DNA from: JBAYJT01 sp041664965
GTDB taxonomy: Bacteria; Pseudomonadota; Gammaproteobacteria; UBA9339
Reading direction: 5' to 3'
Length of the DNA stretch: 9,761 nucleotides
Assembly: GCA_041664965.1 (NCBI GenBank)
Contig: JBAYJT010000052.1
Span: 1 to 9,761, forward strand
Shown here one piece after another: positions 1-6,293 of the stretch. The notes beneath the pieces were generated by a model. That model saw nothing but the letters and a program-made list of their open reading frames with translations, was not told the DNA's origin and ran no database searches. The first letter of the stretch is position 1; each line of letters opens with the position of its first letter. Position numbers and translations under genes: made by a program.

Positions 1-562
1 ATGATTTTGGCTCATAATTCTCCGGTAATTCTTGAATTGTTACAGTAGCGTTTTTTAATTTCACATAGCCTGCAGTGTTGATATTTTTATAACTAACCCC
101 TTGTTCCCAAAGAGGATTGTAAAGAAATTGAGTGGTGCCCAAGATTTTGCTTTGCTCAAATTGGCTGGGATCTAGATACAAAATGCCTTTTTGGTAACAA
201 GCACGGAGTGCGATTTTCCCATCCCCTTTCAGTTGTTTTATTTCATTATCTAGGCAAGTTTCTTTGTTTATTACAAATGATTTTGTTTGGTATGAAGACC
301 AAGCTGTGAAAGGAGGCATTAAGACTTTACCGTCGTTAATTGTGACAAAGAGAGGTTTTTGTAAAGACCGCCCAGGATTTTTCTTTTGCTCTTCACGTAT
401 TTTTTCTGCTTGATAGTAAAGATTTCGCAGCTCTTTTTGTTTGGCTGGTGGATATTTGTTCCAAGTGGCTTCAGATATACCTAAGCGCTCTGGTGCGACA
501 GCACAGCCGGAAAGGAGGGCAAGTACTAGGATTAGTGAGATCGGGAGAAATTTGCTTTTCAT
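1..562 (-). CDS. Partial lipoprotein of unknown function (3' end outside window)
   Basis: An open frame on the minus strand reads from ATG at 562 to the window edge without a stop (about 187 codons). The N-terminus MKSKFLPISLILVLALLSGC is a classic lipoprotein signal: two lysines, a hydrophobic core and lipobox LSGC with the lipidated Cys at residue 20. Ala at +2 after Cys suggests outer-membrane sorting under the Lol rule. The mature part starts with a short charged helical stretch (ISEATWNKYPPAKQKELRNL), then a mixed region with two cysteines (ETCLDNE and LRACYQKG) that could form a disulfide in the periplasm. No Shine-Dalgarno is obvious upstream of 562; the only nearby in-frame alternative is a TTG, also without one, so the ATG before the signal peptide is preferred. 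I do not recognise the family. It is separated from the next minus-strand gene by a strong terminator and so has its own transcription unit. Confidence 0.8.
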   Translation of the reverse strand, partial: MKSKFLPISLILVLALLSGCAVAPERLGISEATWNKYPPAKQKELRNLYYQAEKIREEQKKNPGRSLQKPLFVTINDGKVLMPPFTAWSSYQTKSFVINKETCLDNEIKQLKGDGKIALRACYQKGILYLDPSQFEQSKILGTTQFLYNPLWEQGVSYKNINTAGYVKLKNATVTIQELPENYEPKS

Positions 563-590
563 AACGCTAAATGCCAATTGGCCAGTAATA

Positions 591-625
591 AATTATGAAT
601 TATGAATGATGAATGATGAATTGTT
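591..625. repeat. Heptanucleotide tandem repeat (array 1)
   Basis: Four in-register 7-bp units are visible: AATTATG, AATTATG, AATGATG, AATGATG (591-618), followed by a decayed unit AATTGTT. It lies in the spacer upstream of the partial lipoprotein gene. The same unit types, beginning in the same order, recur at 6044-6106. It resembles the short heptamer tandem repeats seen in spacers of some bacterial genomes; no function can be read from the sequence. Confidence 0.8.
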
Positions 626-650
626 AATTTGGTATTGTTTTTACCAAACC

Positions 651-678
651 AAAACGGCGCATTTTAGTGCGCCGTTTT
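651..678. terminator. Bidirectional rho-independent terminator
   Basis: A perfect 10-bp inverted repeat, AAAACGGCGC at 651-660 and GCGCCGTTTT at 669-678, encloses an 8-nt loop. The GC-rich core is flanked by four T on either strand, so it can act in both directions. It lies 20 nt beyond the stop codon of the minus-strand lipoprotein gene at 699, which it most likely ends, and insulates the lipoprotein gene starting at 562. Confidence 0.9.
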
Positions 679-698
679 GTAGTTATGAAGAGTTTTAA

Positions 699-1196
699 TT
701 AATCCTCATCGTTTGGCTGACCAATTTGGTTGCTAGCTGGCTGCTGTTGGGCTTGATCGACAGCGGCAGGAGCATTGCTATCAGTAGTTGGAGCAGTTGG
801 AGCTACAGCTGGAACGCTTGCTGGTACGGTGCTGGTGGCAGCCGGAACAGTAGCTGTATCTGTCGTTGTAGGTGTGGCTTGTACCATCGTTGCTGGAGCA
901 GTAGTTGTAGTGGTAGTTGTTGTTACCGGGTTACTAGCTGGCTCTACGTTTGCTGGAGCAACTTGTGTTGGCGCAGCAGGTGTTGGATTAACAGTAGGTG
1001 TAGTGGTTGCAGCGGTTGTTGGAGTTGGTGCCGCCGGAGCTGGTGCCGCTAGAGCTGCTTGATTATCTGCTGGTTGTGTAGCAGCTGGGGTAGCGGGAGC
1101 AGGTGGAGCAACGTTGTTATCAGAATCTTGTCCACAGCCGGCTAGGCCAAATCCCATGGCTAAAACTGCTAATCCTACGACTAATTGTTTACGCAT
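699..1196 (-). CDS. Pro/Ala/Thr-rich low-complexity lipoprotein
   Basis: A 165-residue protein. MRKQLVVGLAVLAMGFGLAG plus Cys21 forms a lipoprotein signal with lipobox LAGC; Gly at +2 is compatible with outer-membrane sorting. The mature chain is almost entirely Pro, Ala, Thr, Val and Asn, including eight consecutive Thr, and ends in an acidic tail (IGQPNDED). It has no recognisable folded domain and looks like a disordered, possibly wall-spanning or surface-exposed linker. The start is ATG at 1196 rather than the in-frame TTG at 1211: the GGAGG at 1205-1209 sits 8 nt before this ATG, while the TTG would place that GGAGG inside the coding region. It is followed by the strong terminator at 651-678. 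Family and function are not recognised. The simple codon composition makes it prone to in-frame length change. Confidence 0.75.
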   Translation of the reverse strand: MRKQLVVGLAVLAMGFGLAGCGQDSDNNVAPPAPATPAATQPADNQAALAAPAPAAPTPTTAATTTPTVNPTPAAPTQVAPANVEPASNPVTTTTTTTTAPATMVQATPTTTDTATVPAATSTVPASVPAVAPTAPTTDSNAPAAVDQAQQQPASNQIGQPNDED

Positions 1197-1204
1197 TATC
1201 GAAA

Positions 1205-1209
1205 CCTCC
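1205..1209 (-). promoter_or_regulatory. Ribosome binding site deciding the 1196 start
   Basis: The minus strand reads GGAGG, then 8 nt, then ATG at 1196. This near-consensus Shine-Dalgarno selects the ATG over the in-frame TTG at 1211, shortening the longest reading frame by five residues. Confidence 0.8.
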
Positions 1210-1300
1210 AAAAAATAAAATTTGAGACCAAAAAATAGGTGCTTTTAAAAACGCCCATAGTTTCTCGCTAATTCCAGTTGATGGCAAGAGAAATTTGCCT

Positions 1301-1351
1301 AAAAAACATGTCTACGCGATTTCTTTATAAATCAATATGTTACGTTTTTAA
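1301..1351 (+). repeat. Two-block dispersed element, copy A
   Basis: Block 1 AAAAACATGTCTAC (1302-1315) and block 2 TATAAATCAATATGTTA (1326-1342) are separated by 10 unrelated nucleotides. Both blocks recur identically with the same 10-nt gap at 6245-6285. Weaker similarity continues past block 2 (ATGTTA..TTTT..AA). It lies just beyond the tamB stop codon, in the spacer upstream of the P/A/T-rich lipoprotein gene. On the plus strand the ATG in block 2 would open only a four-codon frame. The rest of the 1197-1353 spacer shows one weak hairpin (GGCAA 1283-1287 with TTGCC 1295-1299) and no convincing promoter. Confidence 0.75.
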
Positions 1352-1353
1352 GT

Positions 1354-3906
1354 TCAGTTTTGCTCAATTCGATAAAGCAAGTCCATGCTTTTGCTTACAG
1401 TGCTGGTTTCGCTTTGTACGGTCCAGCTTTTGTTTACGATGTAATTTATTTTGAAGACGTTGACTTGATCGCTAACGCGGTAGCTGTAGCCTATGTAAAA
1501 TTTAGGCGAAAGATATTTGCCAAGGGCTAGAGCTGTTGTTGTGGCTGCATTGCTGCTAGCACTGGTGTTGTTTTGAGGCAGAAGTTTGATAGCGGTAGAA
1601 GCGAGGTCAGGTGTATCATTTTTTATGACAGATTGGGACTCTACTCCAAGTTTACTTAGACCAAAAGTTTTACGCAATTGATCAGTCATGTGACTAACCT
1701 CGCCGAGGCCACTAACATTCAATGTTTTTGCGGCGTTGAAAAGCAGGGAGGCTTTGTTATCCCCGGCCTGATTGGCAGGTTGTCCTAAAAGCAAGTAAGA
1801 AAAAGCGTCGGCTGGTGTTAGAGAAATCGGATAAGAGATTAAAGTTGTGGATGGTCGATCTAGATTTCCCTGGATATGCAATCCTACGGTGAGATTATCT
1901 AAGTTAGCACTTTTATTTTGCCAGGAAGCAGCAATTTCTGATTGCTGGAAAGTTTTAGTGGCTGTTATGTTAATGTTGGGATTTGTAATGCTGCTATCGA
2001 TAAAAGTTAATGTTCCGTTAGTAATTGCAAGTGTTTGACCATAGAGTTTATAAGTGCCTTTGGTTATATTTAAAACCCCGTTGGCTGTGGTGTTATCAGG
2101 TGTATCTTTAATTTGGAGCTTTCCACTAAGATAGCCATATAGTCCCATGAGTTTTATTGTTACTTTATCGCCAAGAAAAACATTGAGTTTAGAGTAAATT
2201 TGCGGCTGCCATGGCTTCACATTTTTGTCGTTTTCTGTGATAAAAACAACTTCTTGCGGTAGCGTTGCTACATCGCCATCATGTTCTGGGCGTATTTTAC
2301 CTTCTGGAACTTGTACATCTCCCGTTAATTCAATGCGTTTGTTATTGGATTTTAGTTCTAGTTTTGGGGAAATAACCAAAAAAGCACCTTGTGTATTGCT
2401 TAGAAGAAAGTTAGAACCGTCGACCCTAAAAAGCGTATTGTTGTTGCCAAGTTTATCTAATTTACTGTTACCATGAATGTTTATTTGGCCGTGTCCGGAT
2501 TGTAAAAGAGCAGTGTAATTAATATCGTAGCGGTCGGTATTGATTTTAACAGAGCTATTCACTAAATGTATACCCAATTTAGGTATATCTCCACTAAAGT
2601 CAGTGAGAGCAGTGCTGCCGATTAGACCTGGTTTAGCAAAAGTTCCTGTCGCATTATAGTTCAAGCTTAACTTACCTTGCGGGTTTTTGAGATCAGGGAG
2701 AAGAAAACTTAAAGGAGCGAGGTTGGAGCTATTCCATTGCATGGAGGCTTTAAATTCATGTTTAGATAAAGGCAATCTTTTTTTATAATTTGGAATAGTT
2801 AGAGATGCTAGCAATGGCTGCTCACCGGCTATATGTAGAAGTAATTTTAAGTCTAGTTTTTGTTTGATAAAAGTAGCGTCTAAGCGTCCTTCTTGTAAAT
2901 TTAATCTATTCACCGTGTCGCCAAACGGCAGAGTGATGGTGGCCGGGGAAAGAGCAAGTGTTAAAACATCGTTGTCAGTTTTTGCTTCTTTTTGCCAAGA
3001 ACTTTGAATTTTTATGCGATCAATAGAGTAGGGAACTATGTGAACTTCGCTAATGTCGCAAGAAAATGTCGATTGGTTGATTTTATCTAAATTTAGCATC
3101 AGAGCCGCTTTTAAAGACGCTATTTTGCTTTGATTTTGTGCTAGTTGATTTCCGGAAAGCTCCACTGAGATAATCGGTTTTTTCTTGCTTCCTTCTATGC
3201 TGCCAATAGCTTTTAGAGAGCCCTGCCAGGAGGGATTTATATCGTGCAAATTGGATAAATTAGCCTGCCAATTTAGAGCATAAGTTGGCGCTATTTGGCC
3301 GTGTATTTCAAAGTTGACTGATTTGGCTATTAAAGTGGCAGTAATTGAGCTTATGCCATTTTGCGATGGGATTTGTAGAGTTATTTTATCTATTTTGTGG
3401 ACAGCATTATCTTCAGCATTTTTCCATCTTAAGTTTGTTATGGTTAAATCATCTACAGCTAGGGCTAATTGATATTTGTTAAAGAAAGAATTGTTCTTGT
3501 CATCTCCATGTCGAATTTTGAAGGAACGTATGCTGGGTGGTGGTTTTGGGAGCATTTCTATGTTGATATTTTCTAAATTTAAGCGTGTAAAATGTAACCT
3601 CCATTTGTAAAGTATAGCTCTTGGGCGCCAATTTAAGTTTAAATGTCCAATCGTTAAAATTTTACTTTGATTGGCGTAGCGCACATCTTGTAATTCTAAG
3701 TCAGCCAAAGTTCCGCTTATTTTTTTGTAAACTACTTTATTGGGAGAAAAAGAGTTGATAGCTTTGAAAGCAATGCGAGCCCCTGATTCGGAGTGAAACA
3801 GCCAATGTAGTCCAAGATAAATGCAAACAAAAAAGAAACAAAAATAAGCCAAAGTATGCAGTAGCTTTTTAAGTAATTCCTTTTTTTTGTTGAGAATGTT
3901 GGCCAA
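1354..3906 (-). CDS. tamB: TamB-family inner-membrane/periplasmic protein (DUF490)
   Basis: An 850-residue protein of the translocation and assembly module family, AsmA-like proteins that span the periplasm and work in outer-membrane protein assembly and phospholipid transport between membranes. A basic N-terminus (KKKELLKKLL) precedes one membrane anchor at about residues 16-36. A long beta-rich body follows with alternating hydrophobic strands, and a C-terminal DUF490-like domain ends in the strand-rich segment SPKFYIGYSYRVSDQVNVFK. It is shorter than E. coli TamB (about 1260 residues), with the loss presumably in the repetitive middle. The start is unusual: TTG at 3906 directly follows the TAA stop of uspA, with no clear Shine-Dalgarno and no in-frame ATG before the anchor, so translation may be coupled to uspA. 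The usual partner tamA is not adjacent. Identification rests on architecture and the C-terminus. Confidence 0.85.
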   Translation of the reverse strand: MANILNKKKELLKKLLHTLAYFCFFFVCIYLGLHWLFHSESGARIAFKAINSFSPNKVVYKKISGTLADLELQDVRYANQSKILTIGHLNLNWRPRAILYKWRLHFTRLNLENINIEMLPKPPPSIRSFKIRHGDDKNNSFFNKYQLALAVDDLTITNLRWKNAEDNAVHKIDKITLQIPSQNGISSITATLIAKSVNFEIHGQIAPTYALNWQANLSNLHDINPSWQGSLKAIGSIEGSKKKPIISVELSGNQLAQNQSKIASLKAALMLNLDKINQSTFSCDISEVHIVPYSIDRIKIQSSWQKEAKTDNDVLTLALSPATITLPFGDTVNRLNLQEGRLDATFIKQKLDLKLLLHIAGEQPLLASLTIPNYKKRLPLSKHEFKASMQWNSSNLAPLSFLLPDLKNPQGKLSLNYNATGTFAKPGLIGSTALTDFSGDIPKLGIHLVNSSVKINTDRYDINYTALLQSGHGQINIHGNSKLDKLGNNNTLFRVDGSNFLLSNTQGAFLVISPKLELKSNNKRIELTGDVQVPEGKIRPEHDGDVATLPQEVVFITENDKNVKPWQPQIYSKLNVFLGDKVTIKLMGLYGYLSGKLQIKDTPDNTTANGVLNITKGTYKLYGQTLAITNGTLTFIDSSITNPNINITATKTFQQSEIAASWQNKSANLDNLTVGLHIQGNLDRPSTTLISYPISLTPADAFSYLLLGQPANQAGDNKASLLFNAAKTLNVSGLGEVSHMTDQLRKTFGLSKLGVESQSVIKNDTPDLASTAIKLLPQNNTSASSNAATTTALALGKYLSPKFYIGYSYRVSDQVNVFKINYIVNKSWTVQSETSTVSKSMDLLYRIEQN

Positions 3907-4350
3907 TTATTTGACTCGACTTGCTAAAACATCGCATTTGGCGCTGTAAAGTACGGCGTTGGCTGTTGAGCCAATTAAAAAATTAATTCCATGGCGGCCG
4001 CGGCTACCAATTATGATTAGGTCGACTTTGTTTTTCTCCGCTTCTTCGAGAACAACAAATTTCGCTGAGCCAATGCTTATGATTTGATTTTTCTTCGGGA
4101 TGTTCAGTTTGCTTGCGACTTTTTCCATTGCTTTGGCAGCCTGTTTTACAAGCAACTCTTCAATTGCGGGATCAATGCTAGCTATACCATAAGCAGTTGA
4201 ACTGTAGCTACCAATATGCTCTACAGCGTGTACTAGCGTGATTTTAGCCTTAGTTTGTTTGGCTAAATATTCAGCTTTTTCAATAAGCGGTCGATCGCTT
4301 TTGGGGTTTAATTCTAGGGCTAATAAGATGTGCTTATACTGAGTTGTCAT
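3907..4350 (-). CDS. Universal stress protein, UspA family
   Basis: A 147-residue single-domain Usp protein. The N-terminal strand YKHILLALEL is the usual Usp beta-1, and the C-terminal GSRGRHGINFLIGSTANAVL matches the ATP-binding signature G-2x-G-9x-G-S/T, placing it with the nucleotide-binding subgroup. Such cytoplasmic dimers help survival under starvation, oxidative or intracellular stress; the precise ligand is not readable. AGGAGG lies 4 nt before the ATG. Its TAA stop abuts the tamB TTG start, so the two are probably cotranscribed, an uncommon pairing. A divergent promoter region separates it from ndk. Confidence 0.92.
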   Translation of the reverse strand: MTTQYKHILLALELNPKSDRPLIEKAEYLAKQTKAKITLVHAVEHIGSYSSTAYGIASIDPAIEELLVKQAAKAMEKVASKLNIPKKNQIISIGSAKFVVLEEAEKNKVDLIIIGSRGRHGINFLIGSTANAVLYSAKCDVLASRVK

Positions 4351-4395
4351 ATTTCCTCCTGGGGATAATTTACTATTGTGGCAATAATATTGGTT

Positions 4396-4424
4396 ATATT
4401 AAGGCAATTTCTTATGTTGTTCAA
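4396..4424 (-). promoter_or_regulatory. Candidate sigma-70 promoter for uspA-tamB
   Basis: On the minus strand TTGAAC (4424-4419) and TAATAT (4401-4396) are separated by 17 nt, each matching the consensus hexamer at four of six positions. Predicted transcription would start about 38 nt upstream of the uspA ATG. This is a by-eye call in an AT-rich region. An overlapping plus-strand candidate for ndk (TTGGTT 4390-4395, 17 nt, TATGTT 4413-4418) is weaker. Confidence 0.3.
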
Positions 4425-4451
4425 TGTGTTTGAAGTATCAGGCTTGACCGC

Positions 4452-4486
4452 GGCTATGTCGCAGTGGTAGCCTACGGCTCGGAGGT
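4452..4486 (+). promoter_or_regulatory. GC-rich ndk leader with alternative short hairpins before the RBS
   Basis: Within an AT-rich spacer the last 40 nt before ndk are GC-rich. GGCTA (4452-4456) can pair with TAGCC (4468-4472). Alternatively AGCC (4469-4472) pairs with GGCT (4476-4479) around a 3-nt loop ending 1 nt before the Shine-Dalgarno GGAGGT (4481-4486). The two pairings exclude each other. Stems are short, so regulation is only a possibility. Confidence 0.25.
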
Positions 4487-4492
4487 ATTTTT

Positions 4493-4918
4493 ATGGCAAT
4501 AGAACTTACGTTATCTATCATCAAACCTGATGCCGTAGCAAAAAATGTTATCGGCAAAATTTATTCACATTTCGAAGACAGAGGCCTTAAAATTGTAGCG
4601 GCTAAAATGTTACATTTGAGTAAAGAGCAGGCCGAGGGTTTTTATGCAGTTCACCGCGAACGGCCTTTTTTTAATGATTTAGTGAAATTTATGACGTCTG
4701 GACCAGTTGTGGTACAGGTTTTACAAGGCGAAAACGCTATTTTAAAAAATCGCGAAATTATGGGAGCAACTAATCCTAAAAACGCTCTTCCAGGAACAAT
4801 CCGTGCAACTTTTGCTGATTCTATAGAAGCCAATGCAGTGCACGGCTCTGATGCTCCAGAAACTGCGGCTTTTGAGGTGAATTATTTTTTTAAGCCAGAA
4901 GAAATTCACAGCAGATAA
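4493..4918 (+). CDS. ndk: Nucleoside diphosphate kinase
   Basis: A 141-residue full-length Ndk, close to the usual bacterial length. It transfers the gamma-phosphate from ATP to other (d)NDPs through a phosphohistidine in the cytoplasm, balancing NTP and dNTP pools. Visible family residues are TLSIIKPDAV with Lys11, RPFF, MGATNP, IRATFA and the active-site NAVHGSD with the phospho-acceptor His117. GGAGGT at 4481-4486 lies 6 nt before the ATG. It is the first gene of the plus-strand block, upstream of rlmN as in other gammaproteobacteria, and is divergent from uspA. No key residue is missing. Confidence 0.98.
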   Translation: MAIELTLSIIKPDAVAKNVIGKIYSHFEDRGLKIVAAKMLHLSKEQAEGFYAVHRERPFFNDLVKFMTSGPVVVQVLQGENAILKNREIMGATNPKNALPGTIRATFADSIEANAVHGSDAPETAAFEVNYFFKPEEIHSR

Positions 4919-4935
4919 ATTAATAACAATAAAGA

Positions 4936-4985
4936 GCGCGTCTCGCGTGACGAGATGTCGCCCTGGGTGAGTGTCGCCCCGGGTG
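4936..4985. repeat. Hairpin plus 16-nt-spaced direct repeat in the ndk-rlmN spacer
   Basis: A short stem TCTCG (4941-4945) / CGAGA (4951-4955) with a 5-nt loop is followed by two near-identical 14-nt copies, TGTCGCCCTGGGTG (4956-4969) and TGTCGCCCCGGGTG (4972-4985), one mismatch apart and 16 nt in period. The block is markedly more GC-rich than its surroundings. The second copy ends 9 nt before the rlmN ATG, so its GGGTG may serve as a poor Shine-Dalgarno. It has no U tract and is not a convincing terminator. Confidence 0.6.
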
Positions 4986-4994
4986 CAAAATTTA

Positions 4995-6062
4995 ATGAGC
5001 ATTTCCAAACTCAACATTCTTGATTTCGACCGAAAACGTTTAGCGGATTATTTTGCCACAATGGGCGAGAAAAGCTTTCGTTCCGATCAAGTCATAAAGT
5101 GGATTCATCAACTCGGAATTACTGACTTTTCCTTGATGACGAATCTCAGTTTGGGCTTGCGCGCTTATTTGCAAGAAAATTTTGAGCTAAGATTGCCCAA
5201 AGTAATAAGCGAGAAAATTTCTTCTGATGGCACACGCAAGTGGCTTTTAGAATTGGAAGATAAAAAAGTCATTGAGATGGTTTTTATTCCAGAAGACGAT
5301 CGTGGTACGCTTTGTATTTCTTCGCAAGTTGGTTGTGCCTTAGGCTGTGTTTTTTGTGCAACGGGAAAATTAGGTTTTACGCGAAATTTAGAACTTGCTG
5401 AAATAGTTGGGCAGCTTTATTTGGCGCGTCAGGCTTTGGGATTTGAAAAGCATGCTGTAACTAACGTAGTGTTTATGGGTATGGGCGAGCCACTTTTGAA
5501 TTTAGAAAATGTTATCGCTGCAGCGAATTTATTCCTCGACGATTTTGCTTATGGACTTTCCAAATATCGTGTAACTGTGAGTACATCTGGTATTGTGCCG
5601 GCTTTTAAGCAGCTTCGTGAAGAGAGTGAAGTGTCTTTTGCAGTATCTTTACATGCGCCCAATGACGAGTTACGCACCGCTTTGATGCCGATCAACAAAA
5701 AATATCCACTCCGTGAGTTAATTCCAGCCTGCAAAGAGTATTTTGCGTCCTCGCCCAGAAGGTTGGTGACGATGGAATATGTTATGCTAGATGGCGTAAA
5801 TGACAGTCCAGCCCAAGCGCGCGAGCTAGTGCAGTTATTGCGAAATGTTCCTTGTAAGGTGAATTTAATCCCGTTTAATTTAGGAAAAGATAAAGCTGGT
5901 GACTTTAGGCCAACTAAGCAAGAAAACATCGATGTTTTTAGAAATATTCTTTTAGCGGCAGATATTAACACCATTACGCGTAAGTCGCGCGGCGCTGATA
6001 TCTTGGCAGCTTGTGGGCAGTTGGCGGGGGTAGAGATAGGGAAAATTATGAATTATGAATGA
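4995..6062 (+). CDS. rlmN: Dual-specificity 23S rRNA/tRNA adenine-C2 methyltransferase RlmN
   Basis: A 355-residue radical SAM enzyme that methylates C2 of A2503 in 23S rRNA and A37 in some tRNAs, tuning decoding and the peptide exit tunnel. The radical SAM cluster motif CALGCVFC gives Cys114, Cys118 and Cys121. GMGEPLLN is the SAM-binding GGEP-type motif. Cys340 in ADILAACGQLAG is the methyl-carrying/resolving cysteine, and Glu94 in EMVFIPE matches the catalytic glutamate of the family. I chose ATG at 4995 over the in-frame GTG at 4971, because the latter lies inside the GC-rich repeat and adds eight residues unlike RlmN N-termini. The last residues (IMNYE) and the stop TGA are encoded by the heptamer array beginning at 6044, so the native C-terminus has been replaced beyond the conserved core. 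Activity is probably unaffected. Confidence 0.97.
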   Translation: MSISKLNILDFDRKRLADYFATMGEKSFRSDQVIKWIHQLGITDFSLMTNLSLGLRAYLQENFELRLPKVISEKISSDGTRKWLLELEDKKVIEMVFIPEDDRGTLCISSQVGCALGCVFCATGKLGFTRNLELAEIVGQLYLARQALGFEKHAVTNVVFMGMGEPLLNLENVIAAANLFLDDFAYGLSKYRVTVSTSGIVPAFKQLREESEVSFAVSLHAPNDELRTALMPINKKYPLRELIPACKEYFASSPRRLVTMEYVMLDGVNDSPAQARELVQLLRNVPCKVNLIPFNLGKDKAGDFRPTKQENIDVFRNILLAADINTITRKSRGADILAACGQLAGVEIGKIMNYE

Positions 6063-6106
6063 TGAATTATGAATGATGAATTATGGAAGATGAATTATGG
6101 AATGAT
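6044..6106. repeat. Heptanucleotide tandem repeat (array 2), overlapping the rlmN 3' end
   Basis: Nine 7-bp units in register: AATTATG x2, AATGATG, AATTATG, AATGATG, AATTATG, GAAGATG, AATTATG and a partial GAATGAT. The first nineteen bases are coding: they give the C-terminal IMNYE of RlmN and its TGA stop (6060-6062). The array starts with the same unit order as the one at 591-618. Confidence 0.9.
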
Positions 6107-6114
6107 ATATTTAA

Positions 6115-6230
6115 CCACGCCCTGAAAGGGCAAGTTTAGAATAGCCCAGCCCAAGCGATCACGAGGAACGAGTGAGAGCGTCGGGCTGGGTAATTGAACA
6201 CGCGATGAATCAAGCCCCGCAGGGGCGAAA
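6115..6230. repeat. REP-like mosaic of three hairpins
   Basis: Three GC-rich inverted repeats in an AT-rich background. Hairpin 1 is GCCCT-GAA-AGGGC (6119-6131). Hairpin 2 has arms CCCAGCCC (6145-6152) and GGGCTGGG (6183-6190) around a 30-nt insert that itself contains TCAC/GTGA (6159-6162 with 6172-6175). Hairpin 3 is GCCCC-GCA-GGGGC (6214-6226). Hairpins 1 and 3 share one design, a 5-bp stem with a 3-nt purine-rich loop. The layout resembles extragenic palindromic mosaics moved by RAYT (IS200/IS605-like TnpA-REP) transposases; no transposase is in the window. It has no U tract, though it could still slow transcription between rlmN and pilW. Confidence 0.7.
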
Positions 6231-6238
6231 TAAAAATA

Positions 6239-6293
6239 TTGCATAAAAACATGTCTACATAAATATTATATAAATCAATATGTTAAATTTTAA
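6239..6293 (+). repeat. Two-block dispersed element, copy B, overlapping the pilW start
   Basis: Block 1 AAAAACATGTCTAC (6245-6258), a 10-nt gap, then block 2 TATAAATCAATATGTTA (6269-6285), identical in both blocks and gap length to copy A at 1302-1342. TTGC precedes block 1 in both copies, within one nucleotide of the same distance. Block 2 contains the ATG (6280) of the downstream gene, so the element provides its 5' untranslated region and first two codons. Confidence 0.75.

Noticed and set aside
726..1062. Two open frames on the plus strand opposite the P/A/T-rich lipoprotein
   Set aside because: They are stop-poor antisense readings of its biased codons, with no RBS and with low-complexity Cys/Ser/Trp or Val/Gly/Ala products.
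1302..1342. Sigma-70 promoter for the lipoprotein gene on the minus strand
   Set aside because: TTGATT is present but no acceptable -10 hexamer lies 16-18 nt downstream, and the start codon is over 130 nt away.
1847..2476. Plus-strand open frames inside tamB
   Set aside because: Short, unlike any family, and opposite a convincing long coding frame.
4941..4955. Terminator after ndk
   Set aside because: The stem is only 5 bp and no T run follows; rlmN may be cotranscribed.
4971..4994. Upstream GTG start for rlmN
   Set aside because: It lies in a GC-rich direct repeat, and the added residues do not resemble RlmN N-termini; ATG at 4995 fits the family.
6044..6106. CRISPR-like array
   Set aside because: Units are 7 bp and contiguous with no spacers; this is a simple tandem repeat.
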